Assembly: GCA_964458415.1 (NCBI GenBank) | Contig: CAYWIT010000007.1 | Coordinates: 44,082 to 108,081, forward strand | DNA: 64,000 nucleotides | Direction: 5' to 3' | DNA from: CAYWIT01 sp964458415 | GTDB lineage: Bacteria; Pseudomonadota; Alphaproteobacteria; Micavibrionales; UBA2020 | Shown here: positions 16,568 to 24,539 of the stretch, piece after piece | Layout of the letters: every line of letters begins with the position of its first letter | Numbering within the stretch: the stretch's first letter is position 1 | Program-made: the position numbers and the translations under genes | The notes under the pieces: model-generated | Told to the model about the DNA's origin: nothing | What the model saw: only the letters and a program-made list of their open reading frames with translations | The model's database searches: none

Positions 16568-17386
16568 ATGGCAAAAGAAACCGGCGAAATGCCGCATAAA
16601 AAACTGTCTCTGCACAAGATGATCCCGAATATGATCACCCTGACCGCGCTGGCAGCTGGCATGACCGCGATCAAATTCGCCATCGCCGAAAAATGGGAAG
16701 CGGCCGTGCTGGCCATCGTCGTGGCCGCCTTCATGGATGCTTTCGACGGCGCCGCCGCGCGGCTGCTCAAGGCACAAAGCAAGCTGGGCGCCGAACTGGA
16801 CAGCTTTTCCGATTTCCTCTGCTTCGGCGTAGCACCTGCGCTGGTCGTTTACCTCTGGGCGCTGCACGAATTCCCGCGCTGGGGCTGGCCCGTGTCGCTG
16901 ATCTTCACGATGGCGGTAGCGCTCCGTCTGTCACGGTTCAACATCGCGACGGACGAACACGACCCGAACGACCCCCTGGGAAAATACTTCACCGGCGTGC
17001 CTTCGCCGATCGGCGCGGGGCTTTGCATCCTGCCGATGATCGTCAGCTTCCAGACAGCCCCTGAAAACCTTGCCTTTGTCGCGCATCCGAAAGCCATTGC
17101 GGTGTGGACGCTGGTCGTGGCCGCCATGATGGTCAGCCACATCCCGACCTTCTCCAGCAAGCAGATCCGTATTTCCTATCGCATGAAGGTACCGGCGCTT
17201 GGCCTTTTCGGCATTCTGATTGCGGGCCTGATCAACGAACCCTGGCCCACGCTGACCTTGATGGGCGTCATCTATCTTTTCGCCATGCCGTTCGGCGTCC
17301 GCCACTTTGCCCGCAAAAAGGCTGCCATCGAACAGGGCCAGAAAGACCCCGACGACCACGACGACCCCGACGACCACGACGAATAA
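16568..17386 (+). CDS. pssA: CDP-diacylglycerol-serine O-phosphatidyltransferase
   Basis: This membrane enzyme joins CDP-diacylglycerol and serine to make phosphatidylserine, the substrate of Psd just upstream. The CDP-alcohol phosphatidyltransferase motif DG-x2-AR-x8-G-x3-D-x3-D is complete at about residues 58-80 (FDGAAARLLKAQSK, then ELDSFSDF). Around seven hydrophobic segments cover most of the 272 residues. The tail is unusual: a duplicated acidic DPDDHD segment encoded by an 18-bp tandem repeat just before the stop. AAGG lies upstream of the ATG at 16568. Confidence 0.94.
   Translation: MAKETGEMPHKKLSLHKMIPNMITLTALAAGMTAIKFAIAEKWEAAVLAIVVAAFMDAFDGAAARLLKAQSKLGAELDSFSDFLCFGVAPALVVYLWALHEFPRWGWPVSLIFTMAVALRLSRFNIATDEHDPNDPLGKYFTGVPSPIGAGLCILPMIVSFQTAPENLAFVAHPKAIAVWTLVVAAMMVSHIPTFSSKQIRISYRMKVPALGLFGILIAGLINEPWPTLTLMGVIYLFAMPFGVRHFARKKAAIEQGQKDPDDHDDPDDHDE
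17345..17380 (+). repeat. Perfect 18-bp tandem duplication at the 3' end of pssA
   Basis: Two identical copies of an 18-bp unit (17345-17362 and 17363-17380) encode the Asp/His-rich tail of PssA. It is in frame and precedes the stop directly, so it looks like a recent slippage duplication that leaves the enzyme core intact. Confidence 0.85.
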
Positions 17387-17400
17387 ATGACTTTATAAGA

Positions 17401-18198
17401 TCAGGAACGTCCCATGCCGGGAGCACCCATGCCCGGCGCCGTCACGCCGGAAGGTAGCTTCGTATCCAGTTCCATCCGGCGGATAATATCATTCTGGGTC
17501 GATCCCGCAGAGTTACTCAACATCCGGATACCGCTTTCTTCCCCATGTGTGATGGTGGAAACAATCGTATTCGCATCCGGATTCTGCAATTTCTTGTCAA
17601 CAGCGGCAAGGCTGCTTTTAACACCGGCGGGAACCATGCCGAGATTCTTCAGCATCTCCGGCGTCACCTTCAGCGCCTTGAACCCGAACGGCGTCACTCC
17701 GCCCAAGGATTGTCCCGCAAGCTGGCTTCGGGCATAGACATCATCCGCCACCTGAAAAACGCTGTCCTGCCGGCCCGGGGCGGTCATGCGTCCGGTCTTG
17801 GCAAATTTATAAAGTGCGCGCGATTCCTGCTGCGCCAATTTTTTCTGTTCGCCATAGGACATATCAAGCCCCAGTGCGTTTTTTGGTCTTTTTGAATTCT
17901 TATCGGTAAAAATCGGATTAACGCGCTCGTTGGTCTGTACAAAGGAACTATTCGAACTAGAGTTCTCCATTGCCGTCATGCCCGCGGACATAGCGCCACC
18001 CCCCGCCTTGGCGCTCATAAAAGCGCTGCCCATAGTATCCCCGGCAACCGAATATTCGCTTCCGCCCGCCCAGTTGGGGGCCTGCCCCGAGTTGATATCA
18101 TTAGCCGCGCTCTGGATTGCGCCTTCCAGCAGGAACTTGGATTGGCCAAGCTGGCCCATGCTCATATCATCAGCATTCTGGTTTGAAAGATCCGACAT
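17401..18198 (-). CDS. Conserved hypothetical protein, low complexity
   Basis: I do not recognise this 265-residue protein. It has no signal peptide or membrane segment. The first 100 residues are rich in Ser, Ala, Gly, Asn and Met (MSMGQLGQSKFLLEGAIQSA; SAGMTAMENSSSNSSF) and look disordered. The middle (LDMSYGEQKKLAQQESRALY) is helical, and the end is a Gly-Met-Pro tail (APGMGAPGMGRS). An upstream in-frame ATG would add 19 residues, but AAGGGATGG lies before the ATG at 18198, which I prefer. It is downstream of the ComM-type gene on the same strand, separated by a terminator-like hairpin, so it probably has its own promoter in the AT-rich gap 18199-18340. Confidence 0.6.
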   Translation of the reverse strand: MSDLSNQNADDMSMGQLGQSKFLLEGAIQSAANDINSGQAPNWAGGSEYSVAGDTMGSAFMSAKAGGGAMSAGMTAMENSSSNSSFVQTNERVNPIFTDKNSKRPKNALGLDMSYGEQKKLAQQESRALYKFAKTGRMTAPGRQDSVFQVADDVYARSQLAGQSLGGVTPFGFKALKVTPEMLKNLGMVPAGVKSSLAAVDKKLQNPDANTIVSTITHGEESGIRMLSNSAGSTQNDIIRRMELDTKLPSGVTAPGMGAPGMGRS

Positions 18199-18340
18199 AT
18201 TCCATCCCTTCTGAAAGAAGCCTGTATCGCAATGCTTTATTCTAGCACGAAACATCTTTTATTTTCAATATTATACGCTTGTCAAAGGGTTAAATTACTG
18301 AAAAATTTAAGTAATTTTATTCCCTGCCCAACAACTGTTT

Positions 18341-18379
18341 AAAGAAAAACACGGAAAAGCGCCCAGAGCGCGACTCCGT
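18341..18379 (-). terminator. Intrinsic terminator after the ComM-type gene
   Basis: Read on the minus strand, ACGGA (arm at 18375-18379) and its complement (18351-18355) enclose an inner GCGC stem (18368-18371 with 18359-18362), followed by a T-rich run (18341-18349). It starts directly after the stop codon at 18380. The internal mismatches lower confidence. Confidence 0.55.
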
Positions 18380-19915
18380 TCAGGCGGCCAGCGCCTGCCC
18401 CATCCGGGCACGGCGATAGCCCAGCGCCTCGGCCAGATGGGCGGTGGAAATCGCTTCGGCGCCGGCAAGATCGGCAATCGTGCGCGCCACCCGCAAGACC
18501 CGATGGTAACTGCGTGCCGAGAGTTTCATTTTCTCCGTCGCGTCCAGCAACAGCTTTTGCGCCAGATCATCCAGCGGGGCGATTTGCGTCAGGACATCGC
18601 CATCGGCATCCGCATTGGTAAGAAAATGCGCTGCTCCTTCTATTTTGGCAAAGCGTTTCTGCATACGATCCCGCGCGGCCATCACGCGCAGCCGGACATG
18701 GGCAGACGTATCCCGCGGCGGCGGCAGAGATAAATCGGCAGCAGAAACGGCCGGCACCTCGATATGCATGTCGATACGGTCAAGAATGGGTCCGGAAACT
18801 TTCATCTGATAATCGACGATGCATTTCGGCACCTTGCCGCAGGCAAGCGAAGGATCATCGGCATGGCCGCAACGACAAGGATTCATCGCGGCAATCATCT
18901 GGAATTTTGCCGGAAAAATCACGTGATAATTGGCACGACTAACCAGCGCGCGCCGCGTTTCCAATGGCTGGCGCAGGGCCTCCAGCGTCTGGCGCGAAAA
19001 CTCCGGCAGTTCGTCCAGAAACAAAATGCCATTATGCGCCAGTGAAATTTCACCCGGCTTGGCCCGCTGGCCGCCGCCGATAATCGACGGCGTCGAAGCC
19101 GAATGGTGCGGATCGCGAAAGGGCCGTTCCTGAATCAACCGCCCACCCTCCAACGCGCCCGCAATAGAATGGATCATCGACACTTCCAGCGCTTCCGCCG
19201 GTTCCAACGGCGGCAGAATGCCGGGCAGCCGTGCCGCCAGCATGGACTTGCCCGATCCCGGCGGACCGATCATCAGCAGGTTATGCCCACCTGCCGCAGC
19301 GATTTCCAGCGCACGCTTGGCGCTCTCCTGCCCCTTAACGTCGGCAAGATCCAGCCGCGCCGTACTTGAAGCCGGAGACAACTCCGCTGCCGGACGCGGC
19401 AAGAGCTGTACCCCCTTCATATGATTAAGCAGCATGACCAGATTTTGCGGAGCCAGCACCTCGAGGTCCCCGGCCCAGACAGCCTCGCCGCCGCAAGCCG
19501 CCGGACAAATAATGCCACGATTGTTCGCCGCAGCGGAAATCGCCGCTGGCAGCACCCCTGAAACGGCACGAATGGAACCGTCCAGCGACAATTCCCCCAG
19601 CACGGTAAAGTGCTGCAATTCCTCGCCCGGAAAAACCCCCATCGCGGCCAGAACGCCCAGCGCCAGCGGCAAATCAAAGTGACTGCCTTCCTTGACCACA
19701 TCGGCGGGGGCCAAATTGACCGTCACCCGTTTGGCCGGCAGCGAAAGGCCAATGGCATGCAAGGCCGCGCGCACCCGTTCGCGGCTTTCTCCCACAGCTT
19801 TGTCCGGCAACCCGACGATATTGAACTGCGGCAGTCCCGGCGAAACCTGCACCTCGACCTCGATGTCGAGCACCTCGACTCCTTGAAAAGCCACCGTATT
19901 GACGCGCTGGACCAT
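18380..19915 (-). CDS. comM: YifB/ComM family Mg-chelatase-like AAA+ ATPase
   Basis: In Vibrio, ComM is a hexameric helicase that promotes branch migration during natural transformation. The 511 residues have the N-terminal ChlI-like domain (GLPQFNIVGLPDKAVGESRE), Walker A GPPGSGKSML near residue 215, Walker B ILFLDELPEF near residue 295, a four-Cys segment (NPCRCGHADDPSLACGKVPKC) and the C-terminal Mg-chelatase region ending in SYHRVLRVARTIADL. The length matches the family. It is probably monocistronic. Function in recombination of incoming DNA is established for the family; competence in this organism is inference. Confidence 0.92.
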   Translation of the reverse strand: MVQRVNTVAFQGVEVLDIEVEVQVSPGLPQFNIVGLPDKAVGESRERVRAALHAIGLSLPAKRVTVNLAPADVVKEGSHFDLPLALGVLAAMGVFPGEELQHFTVLGELSLDGSIRAVSGVLPAAISAAANNRGIICPAACGGEAVWAGDLEVLAPQNLVMLLNHMKGVQLLPRPAAELSPASSTARLDLADVKGQESAKRALEIAAAGGHNLLMIGPPGSGKSMLAARLPGILPPLEPAEALEVSMIHSIAGALEGGRLIQERPFRDPHHSASTPSIIGGGQRAKPGEISLAHNGILFLDELPEFSRQTLEALRQPLETRRALVSRANYHVIFPAKFQMIAAMNPCRCGHADDPSLACGKVPKCIVDYQMKVSGPILDRIDMHIEVPAVSAADLSLPPPRDTSAHVRLRVMAARDRMQKRFAKIEGAAHFLTNADADGDVLTQIAPLDDLAQKLLLDATEKMKLSARSYHRVLRVARTIADLAGAEAISTAHLAEALGYRRARMGQALAA

Positions 19916-20045
19916 AAAAATGCCTTCTTAGATACAATGGTTTTTTGTACTCTAAATGTTCTCGTTCGTAAAGGGGAGGCATTATTTTATTGACGAATAG
20001 TAAAAATCGGCTATTATTATTCATAATATATTTATGAGGTGTATC

Positions 20046-20438
20046 ATGTATTCGATTCATATTGAAGATGGACTGGATTTCAGCCGCTACGAAAAAAGAG
20101 GCTTTTTCACCGAAATTTTCGCCGCTGTCTCCGGCAAAGACAAGATTCGGCTGGAAAGCAATATCCTGCCCGCTGCAACCGGTACGATGACCTATATTGC
20201 CCTGTTGCGCAAAAACGATGGCCTGTGGGACGTTCTTGAAAAACACACCCATCTCTCAGCTGCTGCGCGTGACGGATTGCCCTCGTTTCAAGAAAACGTC
20301 AAACGCGTTTCCTCCGGCTTGACCAGAAAGGAGGCGCAAGATTATCTCTCAGGAAAAAACCGGCATGCCGCGCAGCTCTGGGCAGAAAAGGAGGAAAAAC
20401 GGAACAATATAGCGCTGGCAAAAAAAATACTGCCATAG
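20046..20438 (+). CDS. Hypothetical protein
   Basis: I do not recognise this 130-residue soluble protein. It is charged, with a Lys/Glu-rich helical C-terminus (LWAEKEEKRNNIALAKKIL) and no signal peptide or clear motif. GAGGTG lies 5 nt before the ATG at 20046; an in-frame ATG 4 codons upstream lacks a ribosome site. It is convergent with the zinc-sensing cyclase gene, with 1 nt between them. Upstream DNA (19916-20045) is AT-rich and shared with the divergent ComM-type gene. Confidence 0.55.
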   Translation: MYSIHIEDGLDFSRYEKRGFFTEIFAAVSGKDKIRLESNILPAATGTMTYIALLRKNDGLWDVLEKHTHLSAAARDGLPSFQENVKRVSSGLTRKEAQDYLSGKNRHAAQLWAEKEEKRNNIALAKKILP

Positions 20439-20439
20439 C

Positions 20440-21324
20440 TCAATCTGCTGCAATCATATAGCAGTTACGCCCTGCCTTCTTGCCTTCATAAAGAGCTTTG
20501 TCCGCACGTGCAACGACAGACTTCAGATCCTCTCCCTCGCCCACACGCGCCAACCCCAGCGTCACGGTCATCGGCACCGATCGTCCTAGAGAAACAGGCA
20601 CCGGCGCACTCTGCACGGCGTCAATAAACCGCTGCGCGATGTCGGGCATCCTGTCCGGCTCTTTGGTTTGCATCAGCAGCAGGAATTCCTCCCCGCCATA
20701 ACGGTAGAGCGTTTCATTATCCCGCTTGATGCGCTTGAGAACTTCCGTCAGATGCCGCAGAGCCATATCTCCCACCAGATGGCCATAGCTGTCATTGATC
20801 CTTTTGAAATGATCAACATCAATCATCATGACGTAAATCAGGAAATGGTTGCGCCGACTGATCCTGTATAGCAGGTTGAATTCATTTTCAATTTCATGCC
20901 GCAAAGGCAGGCCCGTTAAATAATCGCATTGTGCGGCGCTGGCAACGATCTGCGTTTTGAATTCGCTCATCAACCCGATCAGTTCACGCTGCGTCCTGTC
21001 AAATTCCTCCAATCGGGCGTTTTGTCCGGCGCGGCCTGCCAGAATATCGGCGCAGATGGCCCGGATCGCGTCATGCATGAAGCGATGCACATCCTCGAGC
21101 CTGCCCGTTCTCTCGGGATCAAGCTGCTCGAACAGATCTCTGTTTTGTGAAAACCAGCGCCCGAAACGACACAGCGTATGCGCGGCAGGGGCAAGCACGT
21201 CATCTCCGGGAGATGTCCGCAACACGGCACAGCGCAAAACGCGGCGTGTCCAGTCCATATGCGCCTCCACCGCTGCATCAAGCTCCGTGATGAAATTCGA
21301 TGTCTCGGGAGACAGCCCCAGCAT
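20440..21324 (-). CDS. DgcZ-like diguanylate cyclase with zinc-binding CZB domain
   Basis: This 294-residue protein combines an N-terminal CZB (chemoreceptor zinc-binding) domain with a C-terminal GGDEF domain, the layout of E. coli DgcZ (YdeH, 296 residues). The zinc ligands fall at nearly the same positions: H22 (EAHMDW), C52 (LCRFGRW), H80 and H84 (DVHRFMHDAI). The cyclase part shows DYLTGLPLRHEIE, MIDVDHFKRINDSYGH and the active site YGGEEF. In E. coli, zinc bound to the CZB domain inhibits c-di-GMP synthesis; the same control is likely here but is inference. The ATG at 21324 follows AGGGTG. Confidence 0.88.
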   Translation of the reverse strand: MLGLSPETSNFITELDAAVEAHMDWTRRVLRCAVLRTSPGDDVLAPAAHTLCRFGRWFSQNRDLFEQLDPERTGRLEDVHRFMHDAIRAICADILAGRAGQNARLEEFDRTQRELIGLMSEFKTQIVASAAQCDYLTGLPLRHEIENEFNLLYRISRRNHFLIYVMMIDVDHFKRINDSYGHLVGDMALRHLTEVLKRIKRDNETLYRYGGEEFLLLMQTKEPDRMPDIAQRFIDAVQSAPVPVSLGRSVPMTVTLGLARVGEGEDLKSVVARADKALYEGKKAGRNCYMIAAD

Positions 21325-21355
21325 AAGTACACCCTGTAAAAAAACAGCTCCCAGT

Positions 21356-21898
21356 CTAGGCCGTCAGCCGTGCCGCCCGTGGACGGAACGGAATCACCAC
21401 GCCAAAAGATTCCTTGCGCGGCAACTCTGCCACAGGGGCGGGCTTGCGGCGCGGCGCCAGCGCGGGCGCCAACTCGGCGGGTTCAACAATATCCTGCTTG
21501 TTGAAGGTCTGTTCAACCATGCGGATGCTGATATCCAACGCGCGGGCATGAAACACGCTCAACCCCAGCTCGATCACCGCTTTTGTCGGATCTTCATAAT
21601 CCTCGCCATCAAAAGCGATTTTTTCAATGCGGTAATAGCCCGGGCGCTTTGATTGCACGGCGACCAGATAAAACGTCTCGGTATAGGAAGCATGGTGCTT
21701 GCCGTGATCATCCTCGAAATTCTCATGCATCTGCCTAAGTTCGGCGACCAGTTTTTCGCCCTCCAGCCGGATACTGGCAGAGCCCGCCAGAATATTGCGG
21801 CTTTTATCGAAATAATGCCATTCGACCTGTTTTTTCTCCCGCACTTCCGGCGCGCCCATTTTGATCAGCAGTTCTTCAAGACGATAAATCATTGCCAA
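21356..21898 (-). CDS. Conserved hypothetical protein
   Basis: I do not recognise this 180-residue soluble protein. The first 115 residues look like a compact alpha/beta domain (LAGSASIRLEGEKLVAEL; TETFYLVAVQSKRPGYYRIE). The C-terminal third is Pro/Ala/Arg-rich and probably flexible. The start is TTG at 21898, 6 nt after AAGGA; an ATG two codons later (21892) is also possible but has poorer spacing. It lies between the DgcZ-like gene and ubiM on the same strand, with 31 and 81 nt gaps. No function is suggested by context. Confidence 0.6.
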   Translation of the reverse strand: MAMIYRLEELLIKMGAPEVREKKQVEWHYFDKSRNILAGSASIRLEGEKLVAELRQMHENFEDDHGKHHASYTETFYLVAVQSKRPGYYRIEKIAFDGEDYEDPTKAVIELGLSVFHARALDISIRMVEQTFNKQDIVEPAELAPALAPRRKPAPVAELPRKESFGVVIPFRPRAARLTA

Positions 21899-21979
21899 GG
21901 CCCATCCTTTTTATTTCCCACGCTTTAACTCTAGGGAAAAAAGGTTGAGAAAGCGTTGATCTCCTTTTCCGTATTAAAT

Positions 21980-23191
21980 TTACGATGCTTTCTTGTCCGT
22001 CAACCGTCCGGAAATGAATTTCCGCGCCGGAAGCAGGCCCTGCCCCAGACGCAGGACCGCCGCCCGCGCCAGCCGGGCCACCGGCCTGTCATTGGTATAA
22101 AGGGCCACCAGTGTATTGGTGGCCAGATAAAGCGGTCGTGTCTTGCGACGGTGCTTACGATTGTAATTTTCCAGCACGCTTTTAGCGCCGATATCCAGTC
22201 CCAGTTCCGCCGCCCGCCCGATTTCCTGCGCCAGCGTGATGGCCCCGCTCAGGCCAAAATTAAACCCATGCGCCGTCACCGGATGCATCCCGACGGCGGC
22301 ATCCCCCACCAGCGCAAAGCGCACGGCATGAAAACGATCGGCATAAACGGCGGCGAGCGGATAACTGTAGCGCTCGGAAACCAGCCTCATCCGGCCCAGA
22401 CGATGGCCGAATTTTCCGGCGATTTCTTCGGCAAAAGCTGCGGGATCCATATTTTTTACACGATCAAGGTCACGCGTCGGCAAAGTAATCACGATAGAGG
22501 ATTCGTTCCCGTTCAGCGGCAGGACCGCCAGAGTCCGCCCATAGTGAAAACATTCAAAAGCCGTTTGCTGGTGGTCTTTCTCATGCGCCATCCGGCAGAC
22601 GATAACCGAGCGTCCGAAATCACGCACATCAGCAGGGATTCCCATCCGCGTCCGCGCCGCTGAAAAACGGCTGTCGGCGGCAACCACCAATTTGGCCGTG
22701 ATCACCGCACCGGTTTCCAGCACGACTTGCGCCTGATCTACATCGGTTTGTACGGCCTTCACGCTAATCCCCGCCCGCAAAACGGCGTGACGGCATTTCT
22801 TCATGGCGTCATAGGCGGCCTTGCGGATCAGATGGTTTGGCACCAGCCAGCCCAAGGTTCCTTCCGGCGCCTTTTCCTCACGAAACTGCATAAAGAAGGG
22901 CGATTCACCGTCCAGCACCCGCGCCTCGCGAATGGGAGAGATTTCCTTTTCCGGCAATGATTGCCAAAGCCCCAGCTCCTGCAAAGCAGCGCGCGATCCA
23001 TGGGTCAACGCAATGTCGCGACCGTCCGGCCCGGGCTGTGCAATCGCCGTTTCCGGCTGCTGTTCCAGCACCAGCGTTTTCAGCCCCAGCGGCTCCAGCG
23101 TGCAGGCACAGCAAAGCCCGGCTGGGCCAGCGCCGATAATGACAATATCATAGACGGCCTCCAGCGTCCTGACGGCCTTCTTACTTTTCAT
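21980..23191 (-). CDS. ubiM: FAD-dependent ubiquinone hydroxylase, UbiM-like
   Basis: This 403-residue class A flavin monooxygenase of the UbiH/UbiF/UbiL/UbiM group hydroxylates the ring of ubiquinone precursors. It shows the dinucleotide motif IVIIGAGPAGLCCA at the N-terminus, DGRDIALTHGSRAAL, the long LGWLVPNHLIRKAAYDA stretch, and GDAAVGMHPVTAHGFNFGLS; the last two resemble UbiM from Neisseria more than UbiH or UbiF as I recall them. The ATG at 23191 lies 7 nt after GGAG and overlaps the end of rocD by 11 nt; the longer frame upstream is read inside rocD. Which ring position it oxidises needs comparison with characterised members. Confidence 0.82.
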   Translation of the reverse strand: MKSKKAVRTLEAVYDIVIIGAGPAGLCCACTLEPLGLKTLVLEQQPETAIAQPGPDGRDIALTHGSRAALQELGLWQSLPEKEISPIREARVLDGESPFFMQFREEKAPEGTLGWLVPNHLIRKAAYDAMKKCRHAVLRAGISVKAVQTDVDQAQVVLETGAVITAKLVVAADSRFSAARTRMGIPADVRDFGRSVIVCRMAHEKDHQQTAFECFHYGRTLAVLPLNGNESSIVITLPTRDLDRVKNMDPAAFAEEIAGKFGHRLGRMRLVSERYSYPLAAVYADRFHAVRFALVGDAAVGMHPVTAHGFNFGLSGAITLAQEIGRAAELGLDIGAKSVLENYNRKHRRKTRPLYLATNTLVALYTNDRPVARLARAAVLRLGQGLLPARKFISGRLTDKKAS

Positions 23192-24428
23192 CTTCCAGCT
23201 CCCGCAGGACTTCATGGAAACGCTCCAGCGCCCAGTCAATCTGCTCGCGGGTAATAATCAGCGGCGGCGCGAAACGAACCACGGTGTCATGCGTTTCCTT
23301 CGACAGCACGCCTTTTTCCATCAGCTTTTCGCAAACAAGCCGCGCGGCAACCCGTGCCGGATCGAAATCAACGCCGATCCACAACCCGCGGCCCCGCACA
23401 GTACGGATCAGCGGACTGTTGATGCCGCGCAAATGTTCCAGCATGTATTCGCCGAGAATGGCGCTGTTGGCGACCAGCCCTTCGTCTTCCAGCACCGCCA
23501 GCGCCTCCGCACCGACAGCAGCCGCCAGCGGATTCCCGCCGAAGGTCGAGCCATGACTGCCCGGCTGAAACAGCTCCATCACTTCCTTTTTCCCGACCAC
23601 GGCGGAGACGGGCAGCAGCCCGCCGCCCAGCGCCTTGCCGAGAATCAGCAGATCGGGCTTGGCGTTTTCATGCTGGAAACAGAACATTTTTCCCGTCCGG
23701 CCCAGACCGGACTGGACTTCGTCAAGGATCAGCAAAACATTTTTCTCTGTGCAGAGCGCGCGCAAATCGCGCAGGAACCCTTCCGGCGGCATGCGAATGC
23801 CCGCCTCGCCCTGAATAGGCTCCAGCAGCACCGCACAGGTCTCCGGCGTAATGCTCTCTGCAATTGCCTTGATGTCGCCGTAAGGCACAATAGCAAATCC
23901 CGGCGTAAAGGGGCCGAAATTCTTTTTGTAGGAAACCTCGCTCGAAAAACCGATGATCGTCGTCGTGCGTCCATGGAAATTCCCCTCGGCAACGATGATC
24001 TCCGCCTTGTTCTCGGGAATTTTTTTGACCGCATAGCCCCAAAGACGGGCGGCCTTGATCGCGGTTTCCACCGCTTCCGCGCCGGTATTCATCGGCAACA
24101 CCATGTCAAGGCCGGTGGCTTCCACCAGTTTCTCCGCAAACCCCGCCAGCCTGTCCGTATGATAGGCGCGCGAACAAATCGCCAGCGTTTCGGCCTGATG
24201 CGACAGGGCTTTAAGCAGGCGCGGATGCGCGTGCCCATGGCTCACGGCGGAATAGGCGCTCATCATATCCAGATATTTGCGCCCTTCCTGATCCCACAGC
24301 CACACGCCCTCGCCTTTTGTCAGCATGACAGGCAGCGGATGATAGTTATGCGCTACATATTTATTTTCATGCGCAATACGCTTTTGCGTCGGGGTCTTGA
24401 TAAACTTACGGATCAGGCTATTAAACAT
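23181..24428 (-). CDS. rocD: Ornithine aminotransferase (class III PLP)
   Basis: This enzyme moves the delta-amino group of ornithine to 2-oxoglutarate, feeding ornithine or arginine carbon to glutamate. The 415 residues match RocD throughout: YLDMMSAYSAVSHGHAHP, MNTGAEAVETAIKAAR, LLILDEVQSGLGRTG, and PLP-lysine in LLILGKALGGGLLP. The ATG at 24428 follows GAGAG at 8 nt; a longer frame reaches 24473. The gene overlaps ubiM by 11 nt downstream and is divergent from ald, with an inverted repeat between. Related class III enzymes (acetylornithine, GABA) look similar, but the N-terminal YVAHNYHPLPVML favours RocD. Confidence 0.9.
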   Translation of the reverse strand: MFNSLIRKFIKTPTQKRIAHENKYVAHNYHPLPVMLTKGEGVWLWDQEGRKYLDMMSAYSAVSHGHAHPRLLKALSHQAETLAICSRAYHTDRLAGFAEKLVEATGLDMVLPMNTGAEAVETAIKAARLWGYAVKKIPENKAEIIVAEGNFHGRTTTIIGFSSEVSYKKNFGPFTPGFAIVPYGDIKAIAESITPETCAVLLEPIQGEAGIRMPPEGFLRDLRALCTEKNVLLILDEVQSGLGRTGKMFCFQHENAKPDLLILGKALGGGLLPVSAVVGKKEVMELFQPGSHGSTFGGNPLAAAVGAEALAVLEDEGLVANSAILGEYMLEHLRGINSPLIRTVRGRGLWIGVDFDPARVAARLVCEKLMEKGVLSKETHDTVVRFAPPLIITREQIDWALERFHEVLRELEDEK

Positions 24429-24465
24429 AATGTTACTCTCTTGAATTGATTGAAACGGAGGGATA

Positions 24466-24491
24466 GTATGCACTTGTTATTTATTGCATAC
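24466..24491. promoter_or_regulatory. Inverted repeat between rocD and ald, probable operator
   Basis: GTATGCA (24466-24472) and its exact complement TGCATAC (24485-24491) are separated by 12 AT-rich nt in the 111-nt divergent region. Arms about 19 nt apart centre to centre suit a dimeric regulator contacting two turns. Ald and ornithine genes are commonly governed by Lrp/AsnC-type regulators, but the protein here is not known. Confidence 0.45.
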
Positions 24492-24539
24492 CTCTGAGTC
24501 TGTATGGCCAGAGTATCATGGCCCCAAGGAGAAAAATCA

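Noticed and set aside
15794..16867. 357-codon minus-strand frame over psd and pssA
   Set aside because: Both plus-strand genes carry full family motifs; the minus frame is compositional.
23214..24449. 411-codon plus-strand frame opposite rocD
   Set aside because: Shadow frame; the class III aminotransferase on the other strand is unambiguous.
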